From Lithobates sylvaticus (lineage: Eukaryota > Chordata > Amphibia > Anura > Ranidae): a stretch of DNA of 64,000 bases. The notes below the pieces were generated by a model that was not told the origin of the DNA, did not search any database, and worked only from the letters and a program-made list of their open reading frames with translations. The translations under genes were made by a program, and so were the position numbers. The stretch covers positions 133,597,155 to 133,661,154 of the forward strand of contig CM053026.1 of the NCBI GenBank assembly GCA_028564925.1, written 5' to 3'. This document shows positions 21,241 through 32,645 of the stretch, piece by piece (position 1 is the first letter of the stretch; every line of letters begins with the position of its first letter).

Positions 21241-21510
21241 TTGTTGGTGTCAGTTGGAACTTATCTGAGAAGCAGAAATTGCTTATTGCTCAAGGAATCC
21301 CTAGCCACTTCTGGAGGAACCCTAGTTGAGACACCCAACCAAAGGTATCTCCCGTGGGACTTTGTTGCAGCCTTTTTTGGCTGCAACAAAGTCCCACGGG
21401 AGATACCTTTGGTTGGGTGTCTCAACTAGGGTTCCTCCAGAAGTGGCTAGGGATTCCTTGAACAATAAGCAATTTCTGCTTCTCAGATAAGTTCCAACTG
21501 ACACCAACAA
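21241..21510. repeat. near-perfect palindrome, 132-bp arms
   Basis: The left arm 21241-21372 and right arm 21379-21510 are reverse complements with one mismatch that I could find, separated by six T residues. The arms contain AGGAACCCTAGTTGAGA, the end of a hAT-like repeat. Both strands therefore show the same short open frame, which is an artefact of the palindrome. Confidence 0.95.
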
Positions 21511-21689
21511 AACACCAACAAAATGTATCAAAAATGTATCAAAAATTTATAAAAATAAACCTTTATTGTACAAACAGTAATAAAACCCCAAGTTAAAAGT
21601 ACTGATCTCTGTTCTTATACAGTATGATAAATTGCTCTCACAACATGGGCACATGAAACATCATAGTATAACCAGACAAATAACTGTTA

Positions 21690-22114
21690 TGACCCGTACA
21701 CACGGTCGGAAATTCCGACGGAAAATGTCCGATCGGACCATGTTGTCAGAAAATCTGCCCGTGTGTGGGCTCCATCGGACTTTTTCTGTCGGAATTTCTG
21801 ACGGAAAAAATTTGAGATCCTGCTCTCAAATTTTCCGACAACAAAATCCGATCTGACTTTTTACGATCGCGTGTAGAGAATTCCGACGGACAAAGTGCCA
21901 CGCATGCTCAGATCAAATTACGAGACCAAAGCTATTGGCTACTAGCCTCTACGTAGTTCCGTCGTACGCAACGAACGTCACCACGTTCAGAATGATCGGA
22001 TTTTCCGACAACTTTGTCCGACTGTGTGTATGCAACATCAGTTTCGGACCGAATCCGTCGGAAAAAATCCGACGGATTTTGTGGTTGGAATTTCCGACCG
22101 TGTGCATGGGGGCT
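21690..22114. mobile_element. Harbinger MITE a
   Basis: The ends GACCCGTACACACGGTCGGA and CGACCGTGTGCATGGGGGCT match those of the full element at 51550. The flanks are TTA (left) and TAG (right). It has subterminal blocks in common with MITE c (24670) and with both ends of the full element, including GCATGCTCAGAT and the GTCGTACGCAACGAACGTC region. It is non-coding. Confidence 0.85.
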
Positions 22115-22523
22115 TAGGCTACAAGCGCCCAACATGTTTCTATTGTAGAAAAAAATCTTCCTCAGGGGATGGTTGTAAGAGTACCGGAATATATAAACAA
22201 AATAGTAGAACATAATAGTAGAACATAGGAAAAGTATATGTATATTGCAAGTCCAAATAGAAACACACATATTGTAGATAAAGTTGACTTACATCAATAT
22301 GCCAGAGTCACAAAACAAAATATCAAGAAGATAATAGCAGCCTGTCCTGGGAGACCCACATGTCCAAGATGGCCTGGCCCTAAAATCCCACAGGAGTTTG
22401 GGATGGGTGGTCACAAGAGGCTGGGAAATATTAACCCACTTAGTGTCAATTTAAAAAGAAGTATTGGAATCTAAAGACCAGAGAGGGCTTAAGATTGAGA
22501 AACGTATTATGTTGCAATTCTTA
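22115..22523. other. unassigned DNA
   Basis: Includes CCCAACATGTTTCTATTGTAG...CTTCCTCAGGGGATGG, which resembles a foldback-type repeat end. No gene seen. Confidence 0.4.
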
Positions 22524-22930
22524 TGCCGCATACACATGATCGGAATTCTCGTTGGAAAAAGCTCTGATGGTTTTCCCATCGGAAGTCGAAATTCCGATGG
22601 AATTTCGCTCAAACTGTCTTGCCTACACACGGTCACACCAAATTCCGATGGTCAATAACACCACGACATACAACACGTTCGACTGCACTATAAAAGGGAA
22701 GTTTAATGCTTCCGAGCATGCGTTGAATTGTTTCCGAGAATGCGTCAGAATTTTGCGTGTCGGAATTGCATACACACGATCGAAAAATCTGATAGAAAGG
22801 TTTTCCGTCTGAAAAATTAAGAACAGGCTCTCAATCCAAAGTCCGTCGGAAATGCCGACAGAAAAAGACAGATGGGCATACACACGGTCGGACTGTTTCC
22901 ATCGGAAATTCTGACCGTGTGTAAGCGGCA
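22524..22930. mobile_element. Harbinger MITE b
   Basis: The ends are TGCCGCATACACATGATCGG and CGTGTGTAAGCGGCA, with flanks TTA and TAA. It belongs to a second subfamily, with MITEs d, e and g, marked by TTGAGCG-type and GGAAGCATTAAACTT-type blocks. Confidence 0.85.
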
Positions 22931-24327
22931 TAAGATGTGGTGGCTGCATTAGCTTTCTTTACTAGGCTTACTTTTATTTTCAGCAGGTGATTCTGCCAGT
23001 AAGTCTGTTGTCTGTCAACAGAACAAGCTGTCCTGCAGATGTAGCAGTTGGAGGGTTCCGCTTATTCTATTGGCCAGTTGTACTGGAGCTAGTTTTACTG
23101 CTTCTCTCTCCTCGAGCACCTGACCACAAGTGGTAACTGTCCAGTTATCAATTGTGCCCACTTTCCCACTCCCAAAGGTGATGTAATGACCATCAGGTGA
23201 TATCCCTGCGCTGCTGTCTGCCCCAGAAACTTACGGTAGGGATATCATCAAGGGGTCACCATTATAGTACTCTTTCTGAACCCAACACTACAGCAATGTA
23301 TCAGTCCTCCAACATACAGACATACTGTATACTAGGGTAGGGACTGATGTGAGTGTGCAATGTAAAGGGATAGGGACAATTGTAGACACACACTCAGGTT
23401 GAACTGGATGGACTGATGTCTTTATTCAACCTTACTAACCTATGAAACTATGAAACTGTAGATTGGAGTAAATTCAGTTAACTCCCATTTCATGTTCCTT
23501 TCAACATTTGGTATTTTTGTTTTTTTGGGAATCTATATTTTATTGCTTTATTTATTGACTATTTTCTTATTAAATTATTACATGTATGCTGTGATTTTCA
23601 GTGTTGGGTGGAATCATTCTTTAATAAAAGATGTGCAATGCCCCACAGCCTTTGAAAACACAGCACTGAAATTAGGTTTCATTATCTATTTTTTTTAAGA
23701 TTTCTAATATGTGTAAAATAGTCATCAGAAAGTTCTACAACCCCCTGAACATGTACTTGTCAAGGAAGGGGTTGCCGCGGGTCATGCTATATTTGTGCTG
23801 GAGCTGATTGCTTTTAACATCACTCCATTTCCTCTTATTGAAATATAAAAGTTGGTGTTCTGACATGAGTGATCATTATAATGAAGCCAGCACTCAAACT
23901 GCAAGTGAGGTTGACATCCACAGGGACAAAGGTGGCTCAGAAGGAATCAATGCCAGAGAACCAGATGGAAGGGTACGGTACTTGAACTCAACACCTCTCT
24001 TAGTTACTAATTTGGTCAGTGATATCTAATTTATTTTAGTATGATAGGTACATTTTTCAGATTGCCCTAGGTACATTTATTGAGTGTGTGCATCTATATG
24101 TAAAACATACCACACATATGTGTGTGTATTATTATCATTAATAATAATAAACCGGATTTATATGGCTTCAACAGTTTGCACATCACTTTACAAAACAAAG
24201 AGAGACAGTACAGTTACAAAACAATTCAAGAGAAGGGGGAAAAAAGTCCTGCTCGTGGGCACTTACATGATACTATATGTAAAGGTATGTATGTATTAAT
24301 ATTACAAAACAGTATTTATAAAATATA
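22931..24327. other. unassigned intergenic DNA
   Basis: No gene recognised. A small TIR-less scrap near 24150 (AATAATAAACCGGATTTATATGG) looks repetitive. Open frames at 23492 and 23808 lack domains and are not called. Confidence 0.4.
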
Positions 24328-24669
24328 CAGTGTCTCACAAAAGTGAGTACACCCCTCACATTTTTGTAAATATTTAATTCTATCTTTTCATGTGACAACA
24401 CTAAAGAAATTACACTTTACTACAATATAAAGTAGTGAGTGTACAGCTTGTATAATAGTGTAAATTTGCTGTACCCACAAAATAACTCAACACACAGCCA
24501 TTAATGTCTAAACCGCTGGCAACAAAAGTGAGTACACCCCTAAGTGAAAATCTCCAAATTGGGCCCAATTAGCTATTTTCCCTCCCCGGTGTCATGTGAC
24601 TCGTTAGTGTTACAAGGTCTCAGGTGTAATTAGGGAGCAGGTGTGTTAAATTTGGTGTTATCGCTCTAA

Positions 24670-25093
24670 TGCCCCCTACACACGGTCGGAAAATCCGACC
24701 ACAAAATCCATCGGATTTTTTCCGACGGATTTTGTCCAACACTGGTGTTGCATACACACGGTCGGACAAAGTTGTCGGAAAATCCGATCATTCTGAACGT
24801 GGTGACGTTTGTTGCCTACGACGGGACTAGGTAGAGGCTAGTAGCCAATAGCTTTGGTCTTGTAATGGGATCTGAGCATGCGTGGCACTTTGTCCGTCGG
24901 AATTCGCTACACACGATCGGAAAAAGTCCGATAGGACTTTGTTGTCCGAAAATTTGAGAGCAGGAGATAAAACTTTGTCCGGCGGAAAATCCGACGGAAA
25001 AAGTCAGGTGGAGCCTACACACGGTCGGAAATTCCGACAACATTGTCCGATAGGACATTTTCCGTCGGAAAATCCGACCGTGTGTACGGGGCA
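24670..25093. mobile_element. Harbinger MITE c
   Basis: The ends TGCCCCCTACACACGGTCGG and CGACCGTGTGTACGGGGCA are flanked by TAA on both sides (24667-24669, 25094-25096), a perfect 3-bp TWA duplication. Its first 170 bases and last 230 bases resemble the two ends of the full Harbinger at 51550-59175, so it looks like an internally deleted relative. It is inserted in Tc1-like element 1. Confidence 0.9.
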
Positions 25094-25126
25094 TAACTCT
25101 CTCATACTGGTCACTGGAAGTTTAAC

Positions 25127-25340
25127 ATGGCACCTCATGGAAAAGAACTCTCTGAGGATCTAAAAAAAAAAAAAAGAATAGTTGCTCTACATAAAGATGG
25201 CCTAGGCTATAAGAAGATTGGCAATACCCTGAAACTGAGCTGCAGCATGGTGGCCAAGACCATACAGTGGTACACCAAGACAGGTTCCACTCAGAACAGG
25301 CCAGCCAGCATTGCTGCAGAGGGTGAAGGGTGGGGGTGGG
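25127..25340 (+). pseudogene. Tc1-like transposase, N-terminal remnant
   Basis: The reading frame starts MAPHGKELSEDLKK and continues through the paired-type helix-turn-helix (LGYKKIGNTLKLS, VAKTIQWY) to TGSTQNRP. It then jumps to ASIAAEGEG, which in the minus-strand copy lies about 37 codons further on, so there is an internal loss. No catalytic DDE region follows. The A-run in DLKKKK is longer than usual and shifts spacing by about one codon. Confidence 0.85.
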
Positions 25341-25524
25341 GGGGGGGGAGTCCATATCTCACAAAAGTGACTACACCCCTAACATTTTTGTAAATATTTT
25401 ATTATATCTTTTCATGTGACAACAATGAAGAAATTACAATTTGCTACAATATAAAGTAGTGAGTGTACAGCTTGTATAACAGTGTCAATTTGTTGTCCCC
25501 TCAAAATAACTCAACACACCGCCA

Positions 25525-26517
25525 TTAACCACTTCCCTACCCGCCCATAGTCATATGACGCCCACAAGGTGGATCTCCCATCCTGGGTGGGCGTCATATG
25601 ACGTCCTCCCATTCCCGGCCGTCTGGGGGGCGCGCGTGCGCGGCGTCGCTCGGGACCCGGTGCGAGTGCCCGGCGGCCGCGATGTCCGCCGGGCACCCGC
25701 GATTGCCCGTTAAAACAACGGGACCGTGCGGGATCGTGGAGCTGTGTGTGTAAACACACAGCTCCACGTCCTGTCAGCGGAGAGGAGACCGATCATGTGA
25801 TCCCAGTATGAAGGAACACATGATCGGTCTCCTCCCCTTGAGTCCCCTCCCCCCACAGTTAGAATCACACATATAGGGAATACATTAACCCCTGCAGCGC
25901 CCCCTAGTGTTAACCCCTTCCCTGCCAGTCACATTTACACAGTAATCAATGCAATTTTATAGCAACGATCGCTGTGTAAATGTGAATGGTCCCAAAAATG
26001 TGTCAAAAGTGTCCGAAGTGTCCGCCGCAATGTCGCAGTCACGAAAAAAAAAATCGCAGATCGCCGCCATTACTAGTAAAAAAAAAAAAAAAAAAAAAAA
26101 TGCAATAAATCTATCCCCTATTTTGTAGACGCTATAACGCAAACCGATCAATATACGCTTATTGCGATTTTTTTTACCAAAAATATGTAGAAGAATACGT
26201 ATCGGCCTAAACTGAGGAAAAAAATAGTTTTTTTTTTTTTTTAAATGGGATATTTATTATAGCAAAAAGTAAAAAATATTGTGTTTTTTTTCAAAATTGT
26301 CGCTCTTCTTTTGTTTATAGCGCAAAAAATAAAAACCGCAGGGGCGATCAAATACCACCAAAAGAAAGCTCTATTTATGGGAAAAAAAGGACGTCAATTT
26401 TGTTTGGGTGTAATGTTGCACGACCGCGCAATTGTCAGTTAAAGCGACGCAGTGCCGAATCGCAAAAAGTGCTCTGGTAAGGAAGGGTGTAAAATGGCCC
26501 GGTGTTGAAGCGGTTAA
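25525..26517 (-). mobile_element. TTAA-flanked non-autonomous element, copy 3
   Basis: It lies in reverse orientation, from TTAACCACTTCCCTACCC to TTGAAGCGGTTAA, inserted at a TTAA inside Tc1-like element 2. The intact equivalent site, GCCATTAATGTCTAAACCG, is visible in Tc1-like element 1 at about 24490, which confirms that the insertion duplicated TTAA. Confidence 0.92.
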
Positions 26518-26569
26518 TGTCTAAACCGCTGGCTACAAAAGTGAGTACACCTCTAAGTGAAAATGTCCA

Positions 26570-27600
26570 AATTGTGCCCAAAGTGTGGCCACCATTATTT
26601 ACCAGCACTGCCTTAACCCTCTTGGGCATGGAGTTCACCAGAGCTTCACAGGTTGCCACTGGAGTCTTCTTCCACTCCTCCATGATGACATCAAGGAGCT
26701 GGTGGATGTTGGAGACCTTGCGCTCCTCCACCTTCGATTTGAGGATGCCCCACAGATGCTCAACAGAGTTTAGGTCTGGAGACATGCTTGGCCAGTCCAT
26801 CACATTTTCCCTCAGCTTCTTTAGCAAGGCAGTGGTCGTCTTGGAGGTGTGGTTGGGGTCGTTATCATGTTGGAATATTGCCCTGCAGCCCAGTCTCAAA
26901 GGGAGGGGATCATGCTCTGCTTCAGTATGTCACAGTACATGTTGGCATTCATGGTTCCCTCAATGAACTGTAGCTCCCCAGTGCTGGCAGAACTCATGCA
27001 GCCCCAGACCATGACACTCCCACCAACATGCTTGACAGTAGGCAAGACACACTTGTCTTTGTACTCCTCACCTGGTTGCCATCACACACGCTTGACACCA
27101 TCTGAACTAAATACGTTTATCTTGGTCTCATCAGACCACAGGACATGGTTCCAGTAATCTATGTCCTTAGTCTGCTTGTCTTCAGCAAACTGTTTGCAGG
27201 CTTTCTTGTGCATCATCTTTAGAAGAGGCTTGCATCTGGGACGACAGACATGCAGACCAATTTAATGCAGTGTGCAGCATATGATCTGAGTCCTGACAGG
27301 CTGACCCCCCCACCCCTTCAACCTCTGCAGCAATGCTGGCAGCACTCATATGTCTATTTCCCAATGACAACCTCTGGATATGACGCTGAGCATGTCCACG
27401 CAACTTCTTTGGTTGACTATGGCAAGGCCTGTTCTGAGTGGAACCCGTCCTGTTAAACCGCTGTATAGTCTTGGCCACCATGCTGCAGCTCAGTTTCAGG
27501 GTCTTGACAATCTTCTTACAACCTAGGCCATCTTTCTGTAGAACAACAATTCTCTTTTTTCAGATCATCAGAGATATCTTTGCCATGAGGTGCCAGTGAC
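26570..27600 (-). pseudogene. Tc1-like transposase, broken
   Basis: The minus-strand pieces are MVAKTIQRFNRTGSTQNRP and RAQRHIQRLSLGN-like text (27480-27180), and the C-terminal catalytic half (26900-26570) with FQHDNDPNHTS (second Asp), MDWPSMSPDLN and EHLWGILK (Glu), ending at NNGGHT. Expected length is about 340 residues. The frame changes several times between the two halves and the start codon region is lost, so it is inactive. The best-preserved part is the catalytic C-terminus. Confidence 0.9.
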
Positions 27601-27640
27601 CAGTATGATAGAGTAAGAGCGATAACACCAAATTTAACAT

Positions 27641-27915
27641 GGGGCCGCAGTCACGTGGAAATCAGCGCTAGGCATTAAGGCAGCACCCCGTATTTAAAAG
27701 TGAGCCGTTCACCTTGCACAGAAACACATAAAACTCAAGGCTATTTACTGTGATGCAGTCTTCTCCTGTGACACTGTACACCTTATCTTCTGAATGCAGT
27801 ATTTTAAGGGGGACACCACGACATCTGTGTCCCGCTCCACCAGCCCAGCTTCCCTGCCACCTCACTCCCAGTGGCAGATCAGAGATCCCGCCATGCACTG
27901 AGCATGGATCTCTAA
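27641..27915. other. unassigned DNA
   Basis: No gene or known repeat recognised. Confidence 0.35.
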
Positions 27916-28341
27916 TGCCGCGTACACACGGCCGGAATTTACGATGGAAACAGTCCGATGGGAGCTTTTTATCGGATTTTCCGACCGTGTTTATGCCCAT
28001 CGGTCTTTTTCTGTCGGCATTTCCGACTGACTTTAGATTGAGAGCCTGTTCTTAATTTTTCCGACGGAAAAACTTTCTATTGGAAATTCCAATCGTGTGT
28101 ATGCAATTCCGACACGCAAAATTACGACGCATGCTCGGAAACAATTTGACGCATGCTCGGAAGCATTAAACTTTCCTTTTATAGTGGCGTTGAACATGTT
28201 GTATTTCGCTGTGTTATTGACCGTCGGAATTTGGTGTGACCGTGTGTAGGCAAAACAGTTTGAGCGGAATTCCATTGGAATTCCGACGGGAAAACCTTCA
28301 GAGCTTTTTCCGTTGAGAATTCTGATCGTGTGTACGCGGCA
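27916..28341. mobile_element. Harbinger MITE d
   Basis: The ends are TGCCGCGTACACACGGCCGG and CGTGTGTACGCGGCA, with flanks TAA and TTA. It is of the same subfamily as MITEs b, e and g, in the opposite internal orientation to b. Confidence 0.87.
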
Positions 28342-29290
28342 TTAGTATGCACTAATTAACTTCTTCACTCTCACATACCTGTATGCAGGTCAATGGGGTC
28401 TCCATGCCATGGATTCGGTCCTGAATGCTGTAAGGCACCAACCGCTAGGGAAGAAATCAAAGCACTGACCCCCTCACTAACCAAAGGACCGGTCACCTAT
28501 GCCCGGTACCTCCCTTCTGCTGGCTGGCTGCTATAGTATTCCCACAAATCCTGGTTACCATAGCTACCACATGGTAAACATGATTTCCCACCTTCTCCTC
28601 TGCATGGTTAACCCTTCCCTGGTGGCACTCTTGTTTCTCCTCTTCATCCCCATAGATGTTGCAGGCCCTGTTCTTCTTGCATGCCATGATGGACTTCAGA
28701 CAAGGCATTTGACAGTTAATAAACTGAACATTTCAGTAGTACAATCCAATGGCGTAGCAAACAATAAAAACAGTGCATCCTTAACTAGCTAATGTAGGCT
28801 GCCAAGGTTCATACCTTCCCCAAGGTAACAAGTTCTTCAATGCAAGTCCAATGCTGGTGGTTTCCTGGCTCCAGGTAAGGTCCCATGTGGGTGACCCAAT
28901 AGTGGGGATCCCACACTTCGAAGGGACTACATTGCTTAGCAGACCCTCCTCAGAACTCCCATGTGCACAGCAGCCCCCTCCTGAGCCCTCCCCTGTCTAT
29001 ATATAGACAGGGGACAGGACCCAAGAAAAAAACAGGAAAGATCTGAAACACAGTTAACCCCTTTCTATCCCAGGCAATCTGAACTATCTGCATAGCTACA
29101 CAGTGCAATTAATACAACAGCAGAAATACATTAAAGGGTACCCTGTAAGCACCTTTTTAAGCCCCTGTGTGAGAGGTGTGGCACTAGTTGATCTCTAGAA
29201 ATCTGCAGCTTAAGGTAGAATTACTACCCATGTGTGGTTTGTATTGCTCTTAATCTTACCAAATTGGGGTCAGGCCTGATATTCAGCTGC
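28342..29290. other. unassigned repeat-like DNA
   Basis: Contains CTGTCTATATATAGACAG (about 28995), a short palindrome that could act as a TATA region, within sequence of LTR-like style. I could not find ends or a target duplication, so I make no call. No gene seen. Confidence 0.3.
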
Positions 29291-29694
29291 TTAAAGCGGA
29301 GTTCTACCCAAAAATTGAATTTCCACTTTAAGTGATGGTGACCCCCCTGACATTTTTTTTTGGATGACTCTTTTTAGAGGCATCCAGTTCCCACTTCCTC
29401 CCGGGGCTCCACGGCACCAGAATAAAGTTCACCTCTCCCCCTCCCTCCCTGCAATCTTTAGGGACATGTCACATTTCAATTCACAGTGCGCAGCACGGCT
29501 CGCAAATGCGTAGTGTGTGCCTTGCTATGAAGCCAAAGCCAACAGTAAGAATGCCGGCTCCTTGGAGAGGAGGGGGAGAGGAGCGGGGCTTCTTACGCCT
29601 GCATTGTTGCACCGTGGGACAGGTGAGTGTTTGATTATTAAAAGTCAGCAGCTACACTTTTTGTAAAAATAATTTTGGCGGGACTCCGCTTTAA
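29291..29694. mobile_element. TTAA-flanked MITE (piggyBac-type), AGCGGAGT family
   Basis: TTAAAGCGGAGTTCTACCC at the left and GGCGGGACTCCGCTTTAA at the right form terminal inverted repeats with TTAA duplicated at both ends. The immediate flanks extend the symmetry (AGCTGC/GCTGCT). It is non-coding. A partial relative is at 3059-3357. Confidence 0.85.
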
Positions 29695-31255
29695 GCTGCT
29701 TACATACACCTTTCAAACTCTTTTTGAGCATTGTAGAAACCAAAAATCATTCCTAAGGCACTCTAATATGAAAATCGCATACCAGCAGTGTCAAGACTTG
29801 GGCCATCTACTACACCTTCTTGTTTACCAGTAAAGCTACTCATCATAGTTATGGGTTAATAGAAAAGTGTGTAAGGCTGAAGGGGTTTTACCAGCCCTCC
29901 ACAATACTAAGAAGTGTCAAATATTGTTTATATGAAAGCCCAGGATTCAGAAACCCTGGGTATTCATGAAAACTTACAAAGTTTTTGGTCTTCAGGCCAG
30001 TTCTGTCAGGTTGTAGCAATGTCGGTTATGCTTTATTCTGCCTTAAAATCCTCTAAATTTCAGATAATGGCAAGAGGATGATTTGTTTGTCATTTTATTC
30101 CCGTCACTCGATGGGATATTGAAATTATTGCATCGGTATTTCAGAATAACAGTGGTAAAATTTCAGAAAACAGAGCAAATTGGTTAAATTGCTCAATTTT
30201 TCATTCAAGTTTAAGCCGTCTTAATGTCCTTGGCTAAAAATTCATGAGAAAACCTTAAGCTGAGAATATTTTCCAGCCATTTTATTGAAAAATGGTTAAC
30301 AATTTTGAAAGCTTTGATAGCTTTCTGTAAACACATCAGCATTTCATTGTTTCACGTCTACTATAGTTACATTTTGAAAACTGGGCTGGGGATGATATAA
30401 AAGACTGGGCGTAAGTCATTGAGATTACCGTATATGTACATAAAAAAAAAAAAAAAAAAAGATCAAACTATGTGGATTCTCTTTCTACAAGGCTGCCAGA
30501 CACAATAGGCTATTAATTAACATGTGCCAAGGGATTCATCAACATATGAGGCTGCTTGGTATGGCTGGAGTTTGCCTTCCTTTTATCCAATTCATGAAAG
30601 ATCAGCCGCAGATGTAAATCAGCTTCTGTTCAATGTCAGGCAACAAAGAGGCATTATTTTCAGGGCTGTTTCTCTCACAGCCGCCAGAAACATTTTTACT
30701 ATCTCCTTTTCATGTTCTAAATGTAATGGTAAGGTCCATTTCAGAAGAGGAAGAAAAGAGAATGTGAAAGGAAACCAGAACACAGTGTGTTTGTCTCGAG
30801 TAATCCACTCTACATGTCATGTGATATATTGCCATTTAAAAAAAAAAAAGGCGGACAAAGATTGGCTCTCGTTAATGGTGTACCGGCATAGAGGAGAAGA
30901 ATTATTCTCTGTAGTAGCCATGGGTGACAGTAATCTGGCATTCTAAATGATGCATAGGCAGTCCAAATTGAAAAATAGAAATCACTGAGAATGGTAAAAG
31001 TGATTTAAGAAGAATGTTTATGAGAGCAAGGAGACTTCAGGTAGACTGCCAGTTAAAATGGTTAAAATGATGAGAATAAACATGTCTTTGATAAACCAAG
31101 AATTTGCTTGCTTTTAGAGACTGGCTTACTCACAAAGTGTAGTTAAAATTGTCTAAACACCTTTGTTCTTGTGAGTGGAGTTAAACATGTTAAATATGAT
31201 AATTCAGAGTGAGCAAAGAAAACTGCTATAAGGAGTACCCAGTAGCATTTATGTG
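29695..31255. other. repeat-poor intergenic DNA
   Basis: The longest stretch here without any recognisable repeat except an A-run (30441-30459). A 140-codon open frame at 30524-30946 has no recognisable domain, no upstream promoter I can point to and a lysine run made of a poly-A, so I do not call it a gene. It could be host non-coding sequence under constraint, which only alignment could show. Confidence 0.35.
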
Positions 31256-31722
31256 CAAAGGGGTTGTATAGGTTTGATTTTTTTTTTTTTTTAAAATAAC
31301 AAACATGTTATACTTACCTTCACTGTGCAGTTCCTTTTGCACAGAGTGGCCCCGATCCTGCTGTTCTGGGGTCCCACGGTGGCTATCTCGGCTCCACCCC
31401 ACTAAAGCTAACCCCCTCTGGGAAGCTCTTTCCCGCGGGGGGTTAGTTTGCGGGCGCGCTCCTGTGTCATACACTTGACGCCAAATGTATGACTCGTTCC
31501 CGCCCCCCGGGCAGCCACGTCATTGGATGTGATTGACAGCAGAGCGAGCCAATGACTGCGCTACTATCAATCTATCCAATCAACGGCCAGACTCAGGAGG
31601 AAGCCGGGGGAAGCGCACAGCAGGTGAACGGGCTCATGTAAGTAAAACGGGGGGGGGGGGGGTCATGACAGCCGAGTGTTTTTTCACCTTGAAAAAACAC
31701 AAACCTTTACACCCCCTTTAAA
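31256..31722. mobile_element. MITE with AAAGGGGTTGTA ends
   Basis: AAAGGGGTTGTATAGGTTTG at the left and AAACCTTTACACCCCCTTTA at the right are inverted copies. It has a GC-rich centre and a G-run (31649-31662). The right side ends in TTTAAAG, close to the TTAA expected for this family. It is non-coding. Confidence 0.7.
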
Positions 31723-32283
31723 GTAGATATAATACCTACCTGAATGACATTTGAGTTGCTAAGGAACTGTGTATCATTAATAAAGTGTCATTAAACCCAC
31801 ACCCTTAAAAACTATCAATAAATGCTGTATTACATGCTGTTCACACTTACGCAGTCACTATGGGATTTGTTTTTTGTATTTTGAAAAACACCTGGTTGAT
31901 CCTGCTGTTCTCTGTCTCCCCCTCCTGTCCATGTCCCCGCTGCAGTTGGGGATTTTGCAGAGCAGTGTTGGCAGCGAATGCACATGCTCAGTTTTCAGTG
32001 TATTTTTTACTCGGAGCATTTCCTTGTTATCACATCTGAGCAGCCCATGCGACTATAGAGTCACACATGTGGGTGTATACATAGTGGTAAATGACAGCAC
32101 ACTCCCTCCCTTCTCCTCCATGCCTACCAGCCAGCTAAACACACTGGGGGTGGGATATTACATCCTGACTGATGGTGGCTTCACCTCCCTGTTATTCTAA
32201 GACACAACCTGTGACTGGCAGGAATCCACACCATTTTATTGACAAAAATAATGAAGGTTTGATTTCAAATATATATATTGTAT

Positions 32284-32645
32284 CATAGCTCCCAACTGTC
32301 CCTGATTTCAAGGGACTGTCCCTGATTTGGAGCAATGTCCCTCTGTCCCTCATTCCCCCTCATTTGTCCCTCACTTTGGTCTGATCTGTATAGTTGTATA
32401 TAAAATTCACTTTTTATCTTTCAAAAAGTGTTTCCCAGTGCTAAAGCTTTCATCTAATTTCTAAATTGTTGCATTTGTACATTTTAAAAGCCAGTATAAA
32501 GGAATAGTAGTGGTAAAAAAAAAGCCCCTGAGAATTTAATTTAACTTTTTTGGGTTAATTCTCCTTTTAAGGGGGCGTGTCCTATGCCTACATACATTTG
32601 CCAGTAGGTGTCCCTCATTCCCATCTCAAAATGTTGGGAGGTATG
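32284..32645. mobile_element. MITE with CATAGCTCCCAAC ends
   Basis: The left end CATAGCTCCCAACTGTCCCT and right end AAATGTTGGGAGGTATG are inverted copies. Both flanks read ATTGTAT (32277-32283 and 32646-32652), a 7-8 bp target duplication. TGTCCCT repeats follow the left end. Confidence 0.75.

Larger units (their letters stand above)
24328..25351 (+). mobile_element. Tc1-like element 1, right part missing
   Basis: It begins CAGTGTCTCACAAAAGTGAG right after a TA, the target of Tc1/mariner elements, and repeats GTGAGTACACCCCT at 24528 as Tc1-like elements with subterminal repeats do. A Harbinger MITE (24670-25093) splits it just before the transposase start. The transposase reads MAPHGKELSEDLKK from 25127 but is interrupted after the N-terminal DNA-binding part, and the sequence runs straight into a second Tc1 end at about 25352. 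Confidence 0.85.
25352..27640 (-). mobile_element. Tc1-like element 2, upstream end missing
   Basis: The plus-strand left end CATATCTCACAAAAGTGACT is the terminal repeat. The transposase lies on the minus strand. The element is split by the TTAA-flanked element at 25525-26517, and removing that leaves the expected CGCCATTAATGTCTAAACCG. Homology stops at about 27640 in what would be the 5' leader, and no right terminal repeat follows. Confidence 0.85.

Noticed and set aside
26502-26966. 154-codon plus-strand frame
   Set aside because: Reverse-strand reading of the Tc1-like transposase.
28800-29150. Possible solo LTR with a TATATATAG palindrome
   Set aside because: No TG...CA ends or target duplication could be found, so I left it as unassigned.
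30524-30946. Candidate 140-codon host gene
   Set aside because: No domain, no splice or promoter context, and a lysine run encoded by a poly-A tract.
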